DNA of 64,000 bases, taken from the NCBI GenBank assembly GCA_948470475.1, contig OX419341.1:3513013-3577012 (forward strand), read 5' to 3'. Positions 1 through 13,900 of this stretch are shown here, piece after piece (position 1 is the first letter of the stretch; each line of letters begins with the position of its first letter). This stretch comes from Galaxea fascicularis. Its lineage: Eukaryota > Cnidaria > Anthozoa > Scleractinia > Euphylliidae. The translations under genes and the position numbers were made by a program. Under the pieces are notes generated by a model, which worked only from the letters and a program-made list of their open reading frames with translations, did no database searches and was not told the DNA's origin.

Positions 1-167
1 ACACAAAAAACAATCATATGCATTTTAACTCTGTTTCAGTTCAGACGGAGAAAATCAGTAATGCTTTGCCTAAGCTTTCCCCATTTTTAGCATTAAGTAA
101 CAAGTTTATCTCTGTGTTGAAGGCAACTTTGCTGAATCATTAACCAGTGATTGTTGCTGTATTGCAG

Positions 168-278
168 GAGATGACTGTTAATGATGGAGGATTTCTGAAT
201 GCAGTCAGGGATGGAAGTTGTACTCATGTGTTGAACTTACTGGATAGTGGAGGAATTGACTTGGAGCAACGAGACCAG
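168..278 (+). CDS. KIDINS220: KIDINS220 first coding exon
   Basis: The acceptor is ttgcag at 162-167 and the donor gtcaga at 279. The reading frame GAG-ATG at 168 places the start codon at 171, and the first 36 residues (MTVNDGG...LEQRDQ) match the position of the human N-terminal cap before the first NGQTP repeat. The reading frame is open through GAG, but no further coding exon is needed upstream. Confidence 0.8.
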
Positions 279-1727
279 GTCAGAATAGAAGTTTGTTAAA
301 ATCCTCATTTAGCTACTTTACATAAAGCTTATTAGAGCATGGAAGGGAGGGTAGATGCTTTCAAATGATTTAGTAACAAATGAATATTTCACATAGTATT
401 AATTTTTATACATCACGAGAAACAGAAATTTACTGCATGCCAATGCACAATCTTGATAAAATTTGTGTAGCTCAGTGATAAACAATGTTAACCGCCGACC
501 GGTTGGCTCAGTGGTAGAGCACCGGACTGCTGTGCGGGAGGTCGGGGTTCCAGCCCTGGCCGGACCAACACTCAGGGTCTTTAAATAACTGAGGAGAAAG
601 TGCTACCTTTGTAATGACATCTGCAAATGTTAGACTTTCTAGTCTTCTCGGATAAGGACGATAAAAACCGGAGGTTCCGTCTCACAACTCTTCACAAATT
701 GACTCTGTGGGACATAAAAGAACCACTAGGGACGTAATGAACCCTGGCTGTGACCACCCCTAGTGCTGACCTAGAGGGCCATGTGTTAGAAAACTCTTGT
801 TGGGTTAAACATGTCTATACCCTCTATAAAAATGGATATCATATTGTATCGTATCGTATCGTGAGTAACCCATTATTTATCTCATGCATATAAATAAATA
901 AATAAATATATTATTCTTGTCCCATTTGTTGCTATGTTTGTTTAGCATTTCTCTTCTCTCCTTTTGTTTCTTTTTCAATTCAGTTGTCAGGGTTGTCAAA
1001 AAGCACTGGCAACCAGTGCTATCACCAGCTACTTTTCAACTTTCACCAGCTACAATTTGCCGGTAAAAAGAGAAAATGTAGGGGAGGGGGGGGGGGAAAT
1101 CGTGTTGTTACCCCCTGACTGCCATCTACTTTCCTAGATTCTCCTTCTGCTAAAAATCTTTTTGACAACCCTGAGTTTTATCGTATAATTTTGTCTGTTT
1201 TTTTATTTACTGACCCGCCAAGATTAGCTGAACATTTTACACGTCAGACCTGTATATTTGTTTTTTCCAAGAAGTAAACTACATGTATGTCAACATGAAG
1301 TTTTTTTCTTGTTGTCAGTAAAATAAATGTTGTTTGTTTCAATCATGGAAACTGATAATTAATGGGAAGAGGAAGAGAAATGAGACTTTGAAAGGTGGGG
1401 GTCCTGCACTGTTGCTGATTTGGTTTTACATGTTATTTAACTTTTGACCAAACTAAGGATAGACTATAACAATGCAGGAGTCATGCAAACAATACTTTAA
1501 TTTTTAATTACTATTGTTTGAACTTCAAGAAGTTGTTTCATTGGAATCTGTTAGAGGTCCTCGAAAAAGTATTTTGCAACTCAAAACTCGAGTTTCAAAC
1601 CTTGATACTTGTTCTCTATAACTTTGACAATCAAGGATTGAGTTTTGAGTCAAGACTGTCAACTTACTAATGAGTGTGAAGTATATATGAAATAATTCGT
1701 ATTTGTACTGCGGTTGTAGATGCAAGT

Positions 1728-1758
<31 letters not shown>

Positions 1759-1794
1759 TTAAGCAACTGGAAAGAAGAAGCCTGAAAAAAATCA

Positions 1795-1828
<34 letters not shown>

Positions 1829-1921
1829 GATACCGGTGCGATGCTCTACCAACTGAGCTATGAAGCCACACATTGGGAGCGAGGTCAATTTATTGAGTCA
1901 ATAAATTTTCCAGTTGCTTAA

Positions 1922-1952
<31 letters not shown>

Positions 1953-4900
1953 ACTTACTAATGAGTGTTACTGTATGATATTGAGCTATGCTAATTATCA
2001 TTAATCACTAATTTTCACCGTAGAATGGTCAGACACCCCTGATTATTGCAGCAGAAAAAGGCAATGTGGAAATAGTCCATGAGCTGATTAAACGAAATGT
2101 TCAAGTAAATGTACAAGATGAGGTATGTATTTGTTGAATTACTGGCTAACCCGCTAAGACCTGACAGTGTTCAACAACTAACTTCTCATGATCTTGTCAT
2201 TTAATCAAGCAAACTGAATAAGAACAAAGGGAAGGATCAAACATGAAATGTTCTGAAATAAACAAGTTCTCTCAACGAATATTATGAGAGATGTAGGGAG
2301 GCACTGAGGAGAATATGTGAATTGGTCGGATTACTCAACGGTTTAATAAGCTAAGGATTGAATGGCTGAGTGAGACCTGAATAATTTAATGAGCCCTATA
2401 TAGCTGTACATAGTAATTTGCATGATGAGTGAATGCTTGCTTGTTTATTTTATGTAATGTTAAACAGTTGATCCAGAAAACCTTTTACTGCTGTTGGCAA
2501 TGGGATAAATTTTCTGTTGTGAGCTTGTGTTTATATCAAACTTTTATTGTTTTAGGATGGTTGGACAGCCCTCATTGCTGCTTGCAAGGAAGGACATTAT
2601 GAAGTTGTAAAAGAACTTCTAGAATGTGGAGCCAAAGTTCAACTTCCGGACTTGGTATGTAATAAAAGTATTAAGAAAGATTTCCACACAGCCCCATACA
2701 TGAATACTAACCCTGTTCCAGAAATGAGTAGAGTTTGAGTCGCAAAATGCATGTATAATTCATGTATGGGTCTGTGTTGAAATCTTGCCAAATGATATCT
2801 CAACATTAATTTTTATTTTGTGGAAATCCAGTCCACAAAACAGGCTAGTTTTGAATTTGTCCTGCAAAGCATTAACATTCTGAGGGGTTTTACTCTGTAC
2901 TAAATTACATTATATTCTCAGGTCTCTCAGTTTTTTCTTTCTGTCTCTACCCAATAAATATTTCATTGCTTTACCGAGTTATTGGTACTGTCAATGTAAC
3001 ATTAATCCTGCAATATGCTATACTTAACACTGCTCACTTATGAAATGGCTGTCACAACTTTTACCTTGTAATGGCCTTGGACTTTGAAGAACTGTATGAA
3101 ATATTTATATTTCTTCTAGCTCTGTTGAATTTTAAAAAAATGCAAACCTGACGTCTGTTATGGCTAACAGGAAGTCATCCATAATTTCAGGGTGGCTGGT
3201 CCCCCTTGGTGTGGGCGTCATACAAAGGACATGCGGACATTGTCAGGGAGCTGTTGGACTATGGGGCTGACCCTAATGAGAGAGGACAAGTAGGAATTAG
3301 AATTCTTTTCCTGTTTGTACAATGTAACTGTAATTAAGTGGAGATGTGGTTTTCAAAACTAAATTAAAGAGGTAAAAATTTTACATTAATTATACATGCT
3401 ACATTGTCATACTAACCCTGTTCCACGAGTAGAGTTTGAGTCAGAAAATGTATGTATAATTATTGTATGGGGCTGTGTGGAAATCTTGCCAATACTTTTT
3501 AATTGGAGAGAGTTTTCATGCTTCAGGATTGTTCAGAACTACGTGTAGGGTTTGCTTGACCCCAAAAAATTGTTCATTTGATGAGAAGAAAGAGAATATG
3601 GGTTTAATACCCTTTAATTTACAGATTAGCCTAATTAATTAGCCTGAATACTTGCACTTTTATCAAAACACGATTGTTCTACTAATAATATTGAATTTAC
3701 AATACCAATAGCGACTAAGTAAGTATTTTCTTTTGCACGGTTTCCGCAAAGCCCCATACACATAAAACCTACAGTTGTATACATTATACTACTGAAACTG
3801 TATTGGAACAGAGTTAGCATGACAGTGATGTATGCAGAATTAATGTGTGGGGTGTTGCGGAAATCTTTCGTAACTGGAGGAGTTCTGCTCATCTCGGTTC
3901 CTTCTGCAAGTACCGGAGAACAAATGACGTTAAACAAAAGCAACAAAAGACAGAATAAAAGAACGCCAAATAAAATGTAATCCCAAGTGTACAAAATACA
4001 ATCTCAGAGATGAGCAGAACTCGTCCAGTTCATTCCTCCGGTTCTTTCCGTGTCAGACTGTCACGGAAGTAACCGGACAATTACAGCCAAATTCCGATCA
4101 AAAATGGAGGAAGAAGCCGCAGATAAACTTAATTAGACGGGAGACAACGAGTTCGGAGTCTAAAGAAATTTTAAAATCAAACATACAGCTTTTAAAAAGA
4201 TAAGCAAAGGCTATTATTCTGTGGGACGTAAATGAACCCACATCACTGTTCGAGAATAGTAGGGGACGTAGCTCCCGGTGTGGTGGTCTAGCTATCTCAT
4301 CCGATGTTTAAATGCTCGGAGATATTAGCTGCAGAAGCTACTCTAAAAATCCCAGGGTAAATAAAGTAATGTATCTATGTATGTATTATTAACATCCCAA
4401 TTCAGGGTCTTTTTTGAGGCGCAGATAAGCTTGTTAGAATGCTGTAACATAACAATCACACGAAGTGCTTTGCTGAATGTTAGCTGAAGGCTGTGTCTAA
4501 ATGGCCGGCAGCCGGTCAAGGTTGTAAAAACACTAAATGGCCGGCAGTCCGATATTTCCTCGACAAATTCAGAAAAACTGAGGAATTTATGATATTTTCA
4601 ACAAAAGACGACATTTACAGACTTAACTATCGAAGTAATCGTTAAGAAAGCGATGCAGTTTTATTAATATAAACTATCAAAGTACAAATCGTCTAAATGA
4701 CCGGCAGCCGGCCAAAATCTTCAAGCCTAATAACAAACGTCCATATTCCTTGACTCCTAGCCCTAATCCCTAACTTAAAACACACTAAATCTCCCCGAAG
4801 TACCAAGTCTAAGGAAAACAAAGCCCTTGAAAGGGAGCCCGAATCGTACTGCCGGCCTTTTAGTGTTTTTACAACCTTGACCGGCTGCCGGCCATTTAGA

Positions 4901-7900
4901 CACTTTGTTAGCTGAAACCGTGCCTGCCGTGCGATCGAGATTGTTAAACTTAAGTGGTGAACTTACGCTCTACTCGTCTTTTAACTTTTGCTCCCCTCCT
5001 CGTCATTTCCATGTTCTTTGGCTTAAACGGAGAATTTCCCACATTACAACGGAGAAATAGCGTCTTGATGCGAACTTAACCAACAAGAGAAGTTCATAAT
5101 GGCCGCCAAAGGTTACGTCTCGAGTTCTTTGAATCACGTGTTGCCCGTTTGTCAATCGCGATTGGCCCATTGAAAAAGAGGGCATTTCGAAAATTTTGGG
5201 GGTTCTTCATTCCAGCAGAGTCTACTCCGACAAAACATTAATTCCCGGATTAATAATGTTTTCATTTTGTAACTCAAATTCTATTTATGCTCCACATTTT
5301 TTAAACAGGATTAGAACGTCAGTGTTGCATGTTTCATTAATGTGGAGACTGTGCAAAAAATCTTTCCGAAAGATATATTTGTTAGCTAGCTGTTTACTGT
5401 TTGTTGGGCTTCCTGTTTAACCAAAGCTGAGTAATTATGACAAACACAAGTAGATTTCAGTCTCGTACTGAGATCTGGAATCACGTTTAAACCTGCATTT
5501 ACAAAGACCCCTGGTATGAGCTACTGAATGTTAATATTCCAAAATATACAACTCGCGGGAAATAACGATTGGGTGTCGGATGTTTCGAGTAAGCCATGCC
5601 ACAGCAAGTGCGATCGATCGTCATGGAACTGCTTCAACGTTTTCGTACAGTCCGTGAAATTCTGTGGCGTATTTTAGATTTCTGGTCTGCTGTATTTCTG
5701 CTGAAAAGGCTAAAACCCTGACGTAAAAAAGTACTGTTGTTTTCAATACTTGTGGGTAATAGCTAAAATAAACTTTTACACACCTTTACAAAGCAGCTTC
5801 AACGATTTCACAATAAAAAACTTTAGACATCTTTACTGTTGACATTGTCTTTCCATATCGCAATGAAACTTGCTGTTGTTCCCGGAAGTAGACGAGACTG
5901 AAGGATATATGAGAAAGAGACGTAAGCACTGATTATTTTAAGTCTTTTGTTTAACCGGTTTAGCACGATTAATTATTCATGGTATTTTCAAAAGATTTAA
6001 TTACCTTAGTGAAGAGGCTAACCAGAGGTGGCAAATTATTTTGATATAATTGTAAAATCTTCTAACAAATGCCCTCGAGGCCCATTACTCGCTCGCATTT
6101 GTGGCCGATTTAGGTTTTGACGGTCCCGTCCAGTTTATTGTCCAGTCTGGTTCGCAGCACTGCTTGAAATGTTCAAATATCAATTCGAATTAAGATGGGC
6201 TATTATTTTCCTGTTTTTGGATAATCGAACAGCGAGTGAAACCGATCTAAAGGAACTTCTCTAAAACTCGTTAATTATGAATGACACTGAGTTGAAGCTA
6301 AGGGAAATGGTTATTCAAATTCATGTACTTACCACTAAAGCGGAAATTGTCGCGCAGAGGCAAGTGGATGCTTTATGTGCCCATTTACCAGGAACTTATT
6401 TTGCCAACAGAAACACTTCCTCGTTACTTTTTATTGTCGATTGATAGTGATGCCATCTAAAAGACAGAAAGCGTATCTCTTCCATTACCGCTTCCTGCCG
6501 CTTTCTAGATCTGTTGTCTGAAATCCCGAGTCTAAGATGGGGCTGCACTTTCCTTCGGCATTCCACGAAAAGACGATTAAAAAGCTAGTTTTGCTGAGCT
6601 ACAGTGAGTTTCTTAATTAATTTTTCACTGTACTCTCTGGCTTAATCGCATGCTAATTATGAAGCTCTCAACAGGCGAAAAGTGTACGTCAGACCATAAT
6701 TAAATGTGTTGAAGTTGTGATGAGCTTCGAGGCAATTACCCAGTCGGAATAAGCGTTTGACTGACCTCAACTCCGGAAATCTCGAATCGAACCTGAGTAA
6801 GATTTATCTGGTTTTATCAAGAGTTTTAAACTTAGAGGGGCTTCGTTGTCTTAAAAAAAGGTGAGATAGAGTAAGTTCTGGGCAGCTTTATGAATAACAC
6901 TTTTCGCGCTGTTGGAAAGGTTTCCTCTGTAAGTTTCCTTGCTCTTCACTAAGCCTGCATGTTGAAGCAGAAATCGGGTTTGGCCTTGCGAGACTAACCA
7001 AATCCGAAACCACTTTATTTGTCCTAAGACGGGCAGACCACATCTTAGACTTACAGAGGATATAGACTCTGTATGCATACCTTGTGGTTGGCGTTCACTG
7101 TGTATCCTAAGTGTTGGTTCGTTTTTGCATATATTGAAAATGTCATTAGCGCTCTTCACGACAGGTGAAGATGCTTGGGAAAGGGACGAACCAGGAGCAA
7201 ACGGCAAATTGAGCTCTCTTTATCTCTCGTGGCTTCTTAAATCAATTGTAATCAAGGGCTTCTGTTCTTGGCGGTGTCCGTTTTAAAGGAGTGGATAAAA
7301 TATAGCTCGACATGAAGTCCACGAAACGTAAGTAGCTACAGTTATTGTGGCTGTGAAGATGGTTGATTCGCCAACGTGATAAGCAGTTCAAGTTGTTATT
7401 GCTGGGCGCATACGAAAATTATCACACGGTTATGAGGGCGTTTTTGAAGGCGCTGGCGACGGGAACGAAGTTGACACGAAAAGACGTTTTTGCTTGCAAT
7501 TTTTCTTTCTTGGAAATGTAAAAGTTTTGATGAACCTTGTGAAATGCGAGAATGCTTTGACCTTACTGTGGAAATTTCTTTATATCTCGAAATCTGAATT
7601 GAGAGCTTAGTATTTCGCAATTTGTGTCCAATGCTTTTTATTGCGTTTAACAATATAATTTAATAGCAGATTTCGACCACATCAAATGCATAGATATAAA
7701 ATATATCTAATATTGAAATGATATGATTTCATGCCGATTCTCGAAAGCTTTTTTTTATCCCCTGTTGGTAATAGTGAGAATGTTGAAAGGTAAATACGTT
7801 CTTTTGTTTGTTTTATTGAAAATATTATTTATCCATTCCTTGATTTTATTTTCTGCTTCTAATTAATACATTTTGTGCTTTCTGTAAAGCTGAATTTGAA

Positions 7901-10900
7901 ATAAGGAGCATTTCGCTTTCAAGTGATTTTCCTAAATATACAGTCATTAGCCAGCACTTGCGATCTCTTGACAATGATAGTGTCGTTTCGTTTTCTGCAA
8001 TATTTTTTATATCCCCAGACTCGGATATCACATATCTTTCGTCTCACCACTTACATTTTTGTCACTTTAATTTTTAAGGTGAAATTGCGAAATGTGTACC
8101 GACTAAGCTACCAAAAACAAATATTAATTTTTTGAGAAACCGTGGCTCTAGTAAATTGGTAAATAAGAAATCACGGCTGTCAATTTTGAGATGAATCTTT
8201 GGAAAGGAGTTGGTGGAACCTAAATTATTTTACTCGATTTTCTGGTCCATGTGAAACTGAAAGTGTTGATATATTTACATATTGTGGCATGAATTGTATT
8301 GAAGTGAAGTCATGTTCGACTTATTATGTCTGTTTGCTGTTTGCTGATACAGAATGTGCCGTTTTGTTTTGTCTAGTGATTCTCGTGGCCCAGATAAGAA
8401 CTCAAAGTCGATGTTAGTGATGTTCAGGATTCAACTTTTGATCGGTTGAAAATTTCCGATAACTGCGGCTTTTAGCCGGGGGCTTTAATGTAAACGAAGA
8501 CAAAAATAAACCGAAGAACACGTAATCCCCAAATATAATAAACTGCAAATGATTTTTGAGCAAATACTTCATAAGATTACATTTGCTACTAACAGTGAGA
8601 TTTATCAGGCACGATATCTCTTATTGTCAGTGAGTGGTGATTAATTAACTTCTATAGTTTGGTGATTGGAACAAGTTTGATTACTTTTTGTTAAATGTGG
8701 CATGGACATGTGCACAGGTTTCTTTTGCTACATATCTCTCTCCTTTTCTCTTTCTCCCTTTTACACGCTCTTTCAATTCTTGTTCAGTTGCTATTACATA
8801 ATATTTATTCTTCACAACAAACAAATTTGCTGGTAAAGAGGCGGACGTTTTGTTACGGTTTTCCTCAGACCTCACTGAATAGTAGGCTGGTTCTAAAAGA
8901 GAGGTGCTTTATCTGACATATGTACAGTGTTCACCAAGATGCCAGAAGTTCAAAATCAGTACCGTTTTCTCATAAATTCAAAGCACGACTTATAACCAGG
9001 CGTGATGACGAGCGTGACACTATGTGGCCGTGATTTACCATTTATGAGCTTTGGACTTAAATTCATCCCCTTCGGATTATGACTGTGGCAGAAGAATTAC
9101 ATAGGCCCAGGTCACGAAAACCTAAGTTTTTGACGCCCAAACAAGGGTCATATGTCAGCTAACAGGATTGGTTAACTCATACAATGCGCACGTCATGTAT
9201 TGCGTTACATTCTGATCACGTGATCGCGTGACATGCCTTTCTTTGTGTATTTTTCAGCATGGTATGACTGCCCTTATTTGGGCATCAGGCCGCGGACACA
9301 CTGAAGTGGTTAACCATCTACTCGATGCTGGAGCAAACCCTGACGCCGCTGACAAGGTACATTAAGGGTTCTCCGCAGAAATTTTAGAAGGAAGATTAGG
9401 ACTTTTTCATTGTGTGCTGGGGAAATAGTGAAAATCGTTTTCGTCACACTAGTATGTGCAGCAGTTTTCAGTTTGCAATAGTTTGACATTTTTCTACGTG
9501 ACTTTCGATTTCCGCACTCCACACACACGCTTTTTCAAAGTGTGTACCTCAGCTTTCAGTGTTTTTCGTTTCATTTTTTAATTGAAATACAGGAATGTGC
9601 ATGGAAAAGGTCTATGGTGGAGTTCAGGATAATGGGCTCCTATAGTCCTAACTAGCTTAATCGTGGGCGTTACTTCCTCGGTGGTTGTGTGGTTAGGTTG
9701 GGGCAAGGAAGATCACACCTTGATTTGGTGTCTGAAAGTGAGGATGTCATGTTGAACGTAGATAAACTTGTGTTAATTTATTGTTCGTTCGTTTTCGTTC
9801 GTTTGTTTGTTTTAGTATGGAACAACAGCCTTAGTGTGGGCCTGCAGAAAAGGTCACCTAGGAGCAGTCAAGCGTCTTCTTCATAAAAACGCTAACGTCG
9901 CCACAGCGAGCAGTGTAAGTGTAACCATGGATACAGTGACTGTGACAGCCTCAGCTCAATTACATTTTTGTTTTTGTTTCTTTTTAATAGCTTTCCGTCA
10001 GGGATAAAAAAGGATCGTTCAATTCCCCCTTGGAAATAACTCTTTAAATTCAAAACGACCTTAAGGGCATAGTTCCGTATTTCGAAATGTTGCAAACTTT
10101 TTCTTGATTTTGTGTAACTATGAGCGCTTTCCATTTGTATGGAAAAACCGGTGAGAGTTTTCCGCCGAATGCAACAGTACAACCGCTTGTCTGGAAAAAA
10201 AGGTGAAAATTTGCCGAACAGTGCAGGTTCATTACCATGTCTCCGGTTTTGGGACAACAAACCACATTCAAGTGTGATGAGGCAAATGGTTCAGCGATAT
10301 TTGCGGTCATTTCGGTAAAAACGAGAAAAGTGGAATACATCTAAAGGTATTCCTATTGTTCGAGAAATTTCCACTTGGAAAGACTGTTGTATTTGTTGTC
10401 CCACCGGAACGACCGGTACTTCCATGCAAAAGGAAAGCGCTTAAAACGTAGCCCTGGTTGCTCTTAACCCTTTCACTTCCAGGAGTGACCAATAACTAAT
10501 TTATCCTTGAAGTATCGTCACATTGTCAAGTAGATAGGTGATGAGAATAAAAAATCAACTAGGGGATATTGCTTGACTTTAACACCAAATTCTCAGAACT
10601 AACATGTTAAGCAATGTATAGCAGACATTAAGGGGAATTAATATTGAAATCGTGGGAGTGAAAGGGTTCAGAGGTCGACTTGAGTTCATCAGACAAATAA
10701 ATGGGTTGCATTTTGTTGTAGCTCACTCCGCGGAAGGGAATGAAACTGCCGAAGAAATATTGTATGGTTTGACTCCAGGCGCGCATTTCTCGAAACTCCC
10801 GAAACTTTTCGGGCACGTTTTGGGTGCCATAATTTCCTTCGTACCCCGAAAAACGAAGACGTTTCCATGCTTGAAATTTGCAACAAATTTTGCCCTTTCG

Positions 10901-13900
10901 TGTCTTGAAATCATAGTAAAAGACAAGTTTTTGAGAATAAGCGGATCGCAGTTTTAGAAATGGCTTTTTGGGCCCGAAAAGGTTTCTGGTACTTTCGAGA
11001 AATGGGCCCTGGGGCCCGTCTCTCGAAAGTCCCGAAACTTTTCGGGCACACGTCGGGTGCCATAATTTCCTTCGTATCTTAAAAACGAAGATGTTTTCAG
11101 GCATAAAATTTTGCAACAAATTTGCCCTTTCATATTTTGAAATCATAGTGAAAGACCAGCTTTCTAGAATTAGCGGATAGCGGTTTTAGAAATAGCTCTT
11201 CGGGCCCGAAACGTTTTCGGGAGTTTCGAGAAACGGGCGCCTGGTTTCAAACCTGATTTACAGTGGTCTGACTGTCACTCTGACTTTTAATATTCTAGCG
11301 AGGTTGGACACCCCTGATTATGGCGGCTAAAGGTGGATACACAGAGGTTGTTGATTGTCTTCTAGAACGAGATTCTCATATTAACGCCACAGATCAGGTA
11401 CTTAACTGGTCATAACTTCACTTCTCCCTCTGAATATCTTTGAAAAAAAAGATAAGTCCTTGAACATGGCCGAGTTGGTCAAAGGACGATTGGCAGTAAT
11501 CCTCAGTTAGCTGTGGTCAAAACTTACCACAGTGGATAATCCGGATTAGTGCCGCTGTTAACGTGGCCCAGAATTAAACAGTCGGAGAGCGGTTACTACC
11601 AACGATGTGTGAGTGCCATCATAGGTCGATGTTTTCGCAGCATCGTTCGACGAGTTGATATCTTGTATTAGAATATACTATTAAAAACAGTGGATAGAGT
11701 TTTTTGGCGCTCTGACTCGGGATAGCAAAAGCTATTCACCTCGTCCGAGCAACTCGCGCGAAAATCGTAATTGTTGACAAGAATCAATTGAATGACTTCA
11801 AAATCATCATTTTTGATCTCTATTATTTCTCTGTTTTAATATATACTAAAACAATTATTCACCTCAGAATCGGTGGCCAGTGGTAGATTTATATCACACA
11901 CGATTAATTGCTTGATGTTTCAACAATTTCTCCCTACTACTTCTATAGGAAATGTGTAGGGCAACAATAAAGGGTTAACTCCTAATTGGAGCTAGCTTGG
12001 TGGTAAGACGTGGAAAATGTAGGTCTCCCCAGTACTTTCAAAATGAACAAGCTTTATCTTTTGGTCTAAAATCAGAGGATCAACTGACATTTGCGTGCCT
12101 ACCCCTCCCTACACAGTTGCCCAGATACTGTCATCGCTACGGTTTAGCCGTTTTAAAAATATTCTCGAACGGAGGGGGGAAAAGATATGAAATGGCACGA
12201 ACAGTAACATGTTCTGCCCTGACAGTATCATGCAGCGCATATCAACACGGTCACCAACAACTCACCTTTTTTGGGGGGGGTGGGGGATATTTATGGAAGT
12301 TTGATTGTCAATTTTTTATCAACAGGAGGGAAACTCGGCACTAGCCTGGTCTGCAAAACATGGCCACGAGGATATTGTCCAGCGCCTTCTTGCTAGAGGA
12401 GCTTACTTTAACTTACCCGATAAAGTAGGTAGACTTGTGCCACTTGAAACGTGACGCAAACATGTGTTTTTTTCAGTTGTATATAATACATTAGGCACGG
12501 AACGCTTATCTAGCCATTGATCCAGTCAGAAACTGCCGAATCTGTCGATCGGCGTTTTACAAACCGTGTGAAAGGTCTGACTTGAAAGTTGCGATATAAA
12601 AGTGATGTAATAAATTTGAAAAGCACGTTTTTCGGTTATATGTAGCCTTGTTTTAAATTCCATCTGTCCTTTGTCGCATCAACTCAAACAGACTGCTCGG
12701 ATACAGTTGATTGATGTTGGCTATCAAATGTCCTAAAATTAGGAAACACAAAAGAAAAGGTCTCAAGCCATTTAAATCGCCCGTCCGTATCACCACTCTC
12801 AGTGTCATCACAGTAGTAGTTTGTCTGTCAATGGTTCTAAAGCTATCTGTTGTCGTTTTTAAGTTTAATTTCGGATGAGTGGCGAGATTTTGATGCGCTT
12901 GTTGTAATTAATGGGTTTTCAGCAAAAAGAGAAGTTTTTATTCTGTCAGTTTTAATAATGCATACTTCGCTAAATTAGTCTCCGTTTTATGGAAAGGCTG
13001 ATAACATCTGATCAAGCCAGTACGAGAACAAAGGTAGCCGAGGAAAACAAACAGAAACTGTTTGTTTCTGTTGGCGTTTGAGGTAATTCGGAGACGTTTT
13101 TGACCCAGAGAAATTAAGTGTTGATGTTTATGGGCTAACAAATGGTGAGTATTTTTAAACCATTTTATGTTTTCAACATGATTTCCGATTATCGTGTGCC
13201 TATATGTAATGCTGCTTGGTTGCCAGATTTGCTTCTTGTAGTATAGCGATCAAAAAGCGAACTGAAGAAGACAAGCTTTCTGCTCGGTTTTACTGATTTT
13301 TAAAATTCCCTTTAAAATAATGAAAAGAATTATTCGAATTGAGAAATTCTGGGGAGGGAATTAAATGAAGTGGAATGAGCAAAACTTTTATTGATTTGAA
13401 ATTTTCTAAACTGCAATGAATTTATTTTTATTTCAGGAAGGCGAAACAGTGCTTATTTCAGCCGCCAGGGATGGGCATTTGGAGGTGGTACGAACATTAT
13501 TGAGCAAATATGCAGATATAGAGGCGGTGGACAGCGTAAGTGCAGTTTCACAAAAATTTTATCCGATGTCAGTGGTGCTTCGACTAGGTAATGGAAGTGC
13601 GGAAACTCGTTATTTCTTTCATACTAACGAATGCACTGACCGAAACAGCTTACGATTTAACTGATTAGCTAACCTTAGCATTTCATTCCAACCTCCTGGA
13701 GTTTACTACCAACGTCGTCGTTTAATTTCTATAGCCATGTTTGTTTAACAGAGCAGCCTTGTATTGAAACACTCAACAGCACGAAAGCAACAACTACGTG
13801 TTGATCATAACAGTGAATTTTTTGTCTTGTTGCCGAATCGGCCATCACACTGTTTTGCGAGGAATGTTTTAGTCCGATATCTAGTCCACTGAGTTAGCTG

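Larger units (their letters stand above)
3290..9257 (+). other. KIDINS220 intron 4 (6.0 kb), no gene found inside
   Basis: Runs from donor gtagga at 3290 to acceptor tttttcag at 9250-9257 and is the largest intron of this gene. Repeats occupy 3408-4916. From about 5200 to 9250 I see only short non-homologous reading frames and no recognisable exon, RNA gene or transposase on either strand. Confidence 0.7.

Noticed and set aside
494..565. Functional tRNA gene
   Set aside because: A and B boxes are present but no good acceptor-stem pairing, and it continues into a SINE body with a pentamer tail.
1667..1888. 73-codon frame containing [19 protein letters not shown]
   Set aside because: It is translated straight from the tRNA-like block of a SINE; such frames recur as false genes in repeat-rich genomes.
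3635..3994. 119-codon minus-strand frame with hydrophobic stretches
   Set aside because: Overlaps MITE copy C and an inverted-repeat pair; no recognised domain or exon partners.
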